DNA of 5,000 nt, from assembly GCF_003491305.1 (NCBI RefSeq), contig NZ_CP022706.1, positions 835,001 through 840,000 of the forward strand, in the 5' to 3' direction. The notes under the pieces are model-generated. The model was given only the letters and a program-made list of their open reading frames with translations, made no database searches and was not told the origin of the DNA. Source of the stretch: Methanobacterium sp. BAmetb5. GTDB taxonomy: Archaea > Methanobacteriota > Methanobacteria > Methanobacteriales > Methanobacteriaceae. Of this stretch, positions 1 through 5,000 are shown one piece after another. How positions within the stretch are numbered: the stretch's first letter is position 1; each line of letters begins with the position of its first letter. The position numbers and the translations under genes were made by a program.

Positions 1-1
1 T

Positions 2-2034
<2,033 letters not shown>

Positions 2035-2050
2035 TCATAACTTTTATTAA

Positions 2051-2121
2051 TGTGGAGTATCTACACAAAATAAAACACTTAAATGTGGTTTTTTAAAAAA
2101 TTTTCAAGGGGACGGTTTTTT
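2051..2121 (+). terminator. Probable terminator of the HAD-ATPase transcript
   Basis: Seventeen bases after the ATPase stop there is an imperfect inverted repeat at 2051-2067 (arms TGTGgAG and CTaCACA, one mismatch, three-base loop). Two T6 runs follow at 2089-2094 and 2116-2121, the first inside a TTTTTTAAAAAA palindrome. Archaeal RNA polymerase terminates mainly at oligo-T stretches, so the T runs are the better evidence and the hairpin is optional. Confidence 0.5.
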
Positions 2122-2143
2122 CGATTTATTCCGTGCTTATCAA

Positions 2144-2153
2144 CTTAATATTA
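2144..2153 (+). promoter_or_regulatory. Candidate archaeal TATA box for the sortase gene
   Basis: CTTAATATTA resembles an archaeal TATA element. Transcription starting about 25 bases downstream (near 2173) would give a leader of about 40 bases containing the ribosome binding site. The whole spacer is AT-rich, so chance matches are likely. Confidence 0.35.
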
Positions 2154-2197
2154 TCTAATTAAAGTAAAATCAATTAATTCAAGGAAAAAAAAGTTTT

Positions 2198-2203
2198 AGG
2201 GAG
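2198..2203 (+). promoter_or_regulatory. Ribosome binding site deciding the TTG start at 2212
   Basis: AGGGAG sits 8 bases before TTG 2212-2214. The next in-frame ATG (residue 21) lies at the end of the membrane segment and would destroy it. The TTG start is therefore well supported. Confidence 0.7.
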
Positions 2204-2211
2204 ATTTTTAT

Positions 2212-3195
<984 letters not shown>

Positions 3196-3205
3196 CATAG
3201 ATATC

Positions 3206-3243
3206 TAAAAAAAATCTTCTCTAACCCTTTTTTTATATTTTTT
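3206..3243 (+). terminator. Oligo-T terminator of the sortase gene
   Basis: T7 at 3228-3234 and T6 at 3238-3243 lie 33-48 bases after the sortase stop. An A8 run at 3207-3214 can pair with the T7 run to give a weak A-U hairpin (3206-3213 with 3228-3235). Strong T tracts of this kind are the typical archaeal termination signal. Confidence 0.65.
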
Positions 3244-3265
3244 CTAAAGAATGAGAATGGATAAT

Positions 3266-3278
3266 GGGCAAGTTGCCC
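3266..3278. repeat. 13-base palindrome GGGCAA-G-TTGCCC upstream of the deacetylase promoter
   Basis: Perfect six-base arms (3266-3271 and 3273-3278) surround one central base. It is GC-rich in an AT-rich spacer and lies about 46 bases upstream of the TATA box at 3324. As DNA it has the two-fold symmetry expected of a dimeric regulator site; as RNA it would form only a four-base stem. No regulator is identified. Confidence 0.4.
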
Positions 3279-3323
3279 CTCCTTAAATGAAGATAAATTT
3301 GATAAGAGGAATACAGCAACCTA

Positions 3324-3332
3324 TTTATATTT
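3324..3332 (+). promoter_or_regulatory. Archaeal TATA box for the deacetylase gene
   Basis: TTTATATTT closely matches the archaeal TATA consensus. The predicted transcription start is near 3353. That leaves a leader of about 35 bases before the ATG at 3388, and almost none before the TTG at 3358, which argues for the later start. Confidence 0.6.
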
Positions 3333-3360
3333 AATTGGCTCTAAATAGATTATAGATTTG

Positions 3361-4212
<852 letters not shown>

Positions 4213-4317
4213 TCTAAGGAAGAGTTTTCAAACTGGCATTTCCATCCAGACTCGGGACAAGTAAAGGGTGTGAAAGTCAGTTTACTCACCAAAGCCTTAA
4301 TAGTGTAAGTTCAATAA

Positions 4318-4329
4318 AGAAATATTAAC
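4318..4329 (+). promoter_or_regulatory. Weak candidate TATA box for the small membrane-protein gene
   Basis: AGAAATATTAAC in the 165-base spacer could serve as a TATA element, with a start near 4350 and a leader of about 30 bases. No clear terminator separates this gene from the deacetylase, so read-through transcription is equally possible. Confidence 0.25.
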
Positions 4330-4362
4330 AAATAAAGAGATGAATTCAGAATAATTACCGAT

Positions 4363-4366
4363 GGAG
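4363..4366 (+). promoter_or_regulatory. Ribosome binding site for the small membrane-protein gene
   Basis: GGAG (in GGAGAT) lies 11 bases before ATG 4378. It is only 2 bases from the TTG at 4369, so the ATG is preferred. Confidence 0.5.
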
Positions 4367-4377
4367 ATTTGATTGAT

Positions 4378-4554
4378 ATGACCAATGTAACTATACTTTT
4401 CTCCCACATACTTCCACCACTACTGGCCTTTGCCGGGATAATCCTGCTCTGCAGTGGAATTATGGACAGGAAAAAAGATTATACCATTATTGGAATTGTA
4501 ATGTTCTTTGCAGCGGGCTTATTACCATTCCTGGTACTGCAGTTTATGATATAA
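4378..4554 (+). CDS. Small two-helix membrane protein of unknown function
   Basis: The product has 58 residues from ATG 4378; a TTG at 4369 would add three. Two hydrophobic helices are evident, at about 6-28 and 36-57. They are joined by a short charged turn, DRKKD (30-34). By the positive-inside rule the turn is cytoplasmic and both ends face outward. The first helix carries His10, a Pro-Pro pair and one Cys; the second has a Gly-Leu-Leu-Pro kink. I do not recognise a family. A good ribosome binding site, a continuous hairpin-like membrane topology and a position between two real genes argue that it is expressed. It lies downstream of the exported deacetylase on the same strand, so it may belong to the envelope neighbourhood, but no role can be assigned. 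Confidence 0.65.
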   Translation: MTNVTILFSHILPPLLAFAGIILLCSGIMDRKKDYTIIGIVMFFAAGLLPFLVLQFMI

Positions 4555-4591
4555 TAAACACCGAAGTAAGGGGACTAATAAATACCGAAGT
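4552..4591. repeat. Imperfect 24-base tandem duplication after the small gene
   Basis: TAATAAAcACCGAAGT at 4552-4567 recurs as TAATAAAtACCGAAGT at 4576-4591. Fifteen of 16 bases match, with a 24-base period; the remaining 8 bases of the period differ. The first copy contains the stop codon of the small membrane-protein gene. Confidence 0.6.
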
Positions 4592-4616
4592 CCTCTACCC
4601 TTTAACTTCTATTTTT
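4569..4616 (+). terminator. Probable stem-loop terminator after the small gene
   Basis: AGGGGACT (4569-4576) pairs with AGTCCTCT (4589-4596) as an eight-base stem with one G-U pair and a 12-base loop. A T5 run follows at 4612-4616. It lies in the gap between convergent genes, where a terminator is expected. The T run is short and 15 bases beyond the stem, so the call is moderate. Confidence 0.45.
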
Positions 4617-4682
4617 GAGTACTCTTCTATTGTTAATATCCTATCCATCTATGAATACCTATATTTTATTTGAATGCTAAAA

Positions 4683-5000
<318 letters not shown>

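Noticed and set aside
3199..3206. AGATATCT palindrome just after the sortase stop
   Set aside because: An eight-base AT-rich palindrome is common by chance and has no supporting context.
4223..4234. AGTTT-TC-AAACT inverted repeat as a terminator after the deacetylase
   Set aside because: The two-base loop is too small for a stable hairpin and the T run is only four bases.
4260..4286. AGTAAA and TTTACT arms in the spacer before the small gene as a structured RNA
   Set aside because: The stem is only six A-U-rich pairs with a 15-base loop, which is expected by chance in such sequence.

Overview
The window looks like archaeal chromosome, most likely from a methanogen of the order Methanobacteriales (Methanobacterium or a close relative). 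The clues are TTG and ATG starts preceded by GGAG/AAGG-type ribosome binding sites, AT-rich spacers with TATA-like boxes and oligo-T terminators, moderate GC, and a class E-like sortase joined to a PsbP-like domain behind one membrane anchor. The lineage is inferred from protein character, not from a marker gene.

Layout. (1) 2-418 (+): C-terminal part of a HAD-superfamily hydrolase, cut by the window edge. (2) 418-2034 (+): a 538-residue protein with an N-terminal winged helix, a MoxR/AAA-type ATPase core and a C-terminal alpha/beta tail. It overlaps the HAD stop by one base (TAATG), so the two are probably co-transcribed. (3) 2035-2211: spacer with a small hairpin, two T6 runs and a TATA-like box. 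(4) 2212-3195 (+): membrane-anchored PsbP-like/sortase fusion with His, Cys and Arg catalytic residues. (5) 3196-3387: spacer with a strong oligo-T terminator, a 13-base palindrome and a good TATA box. (6) 3388-4212 (+): exported PIG-L/LmbE-type metal-dependent deacetylase. (7) 4378-4554 (+): 58-residue protein with two membrane segments. (8) 4683-5000 (-): C-terminal part of a PfkB-family sugar or nucleoside kinase, convergent with the rest. No gene-free stretch exceeds 300 bases.

How the genes work together. The sortase and the deacetylase both act outside the membrane, and the two-helix protein sits in it. The 2.2-4.5 kb stretch can therefore be read as a small cell-envelope neighbourhood: one enzyme that would join or process surface proteins and one that would deacetylate a surface glycan. 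Each has its own promoter signals, so this is proximity and not a proven operon. The HAD, AAA and PfkB proteins are cytoplasmic and have no evident link to envelope work.

Nothing here proves a new biological system. The points most worth a second look are the PsbP-like/sortase fusion with no visible substrate, the unassigned winged-helix AAA protein with its extra C-terminal domain, the NGDH variant of the deacetylase motif, and an imperfect 24-base tandem duplication after the small membrane-protein gene.
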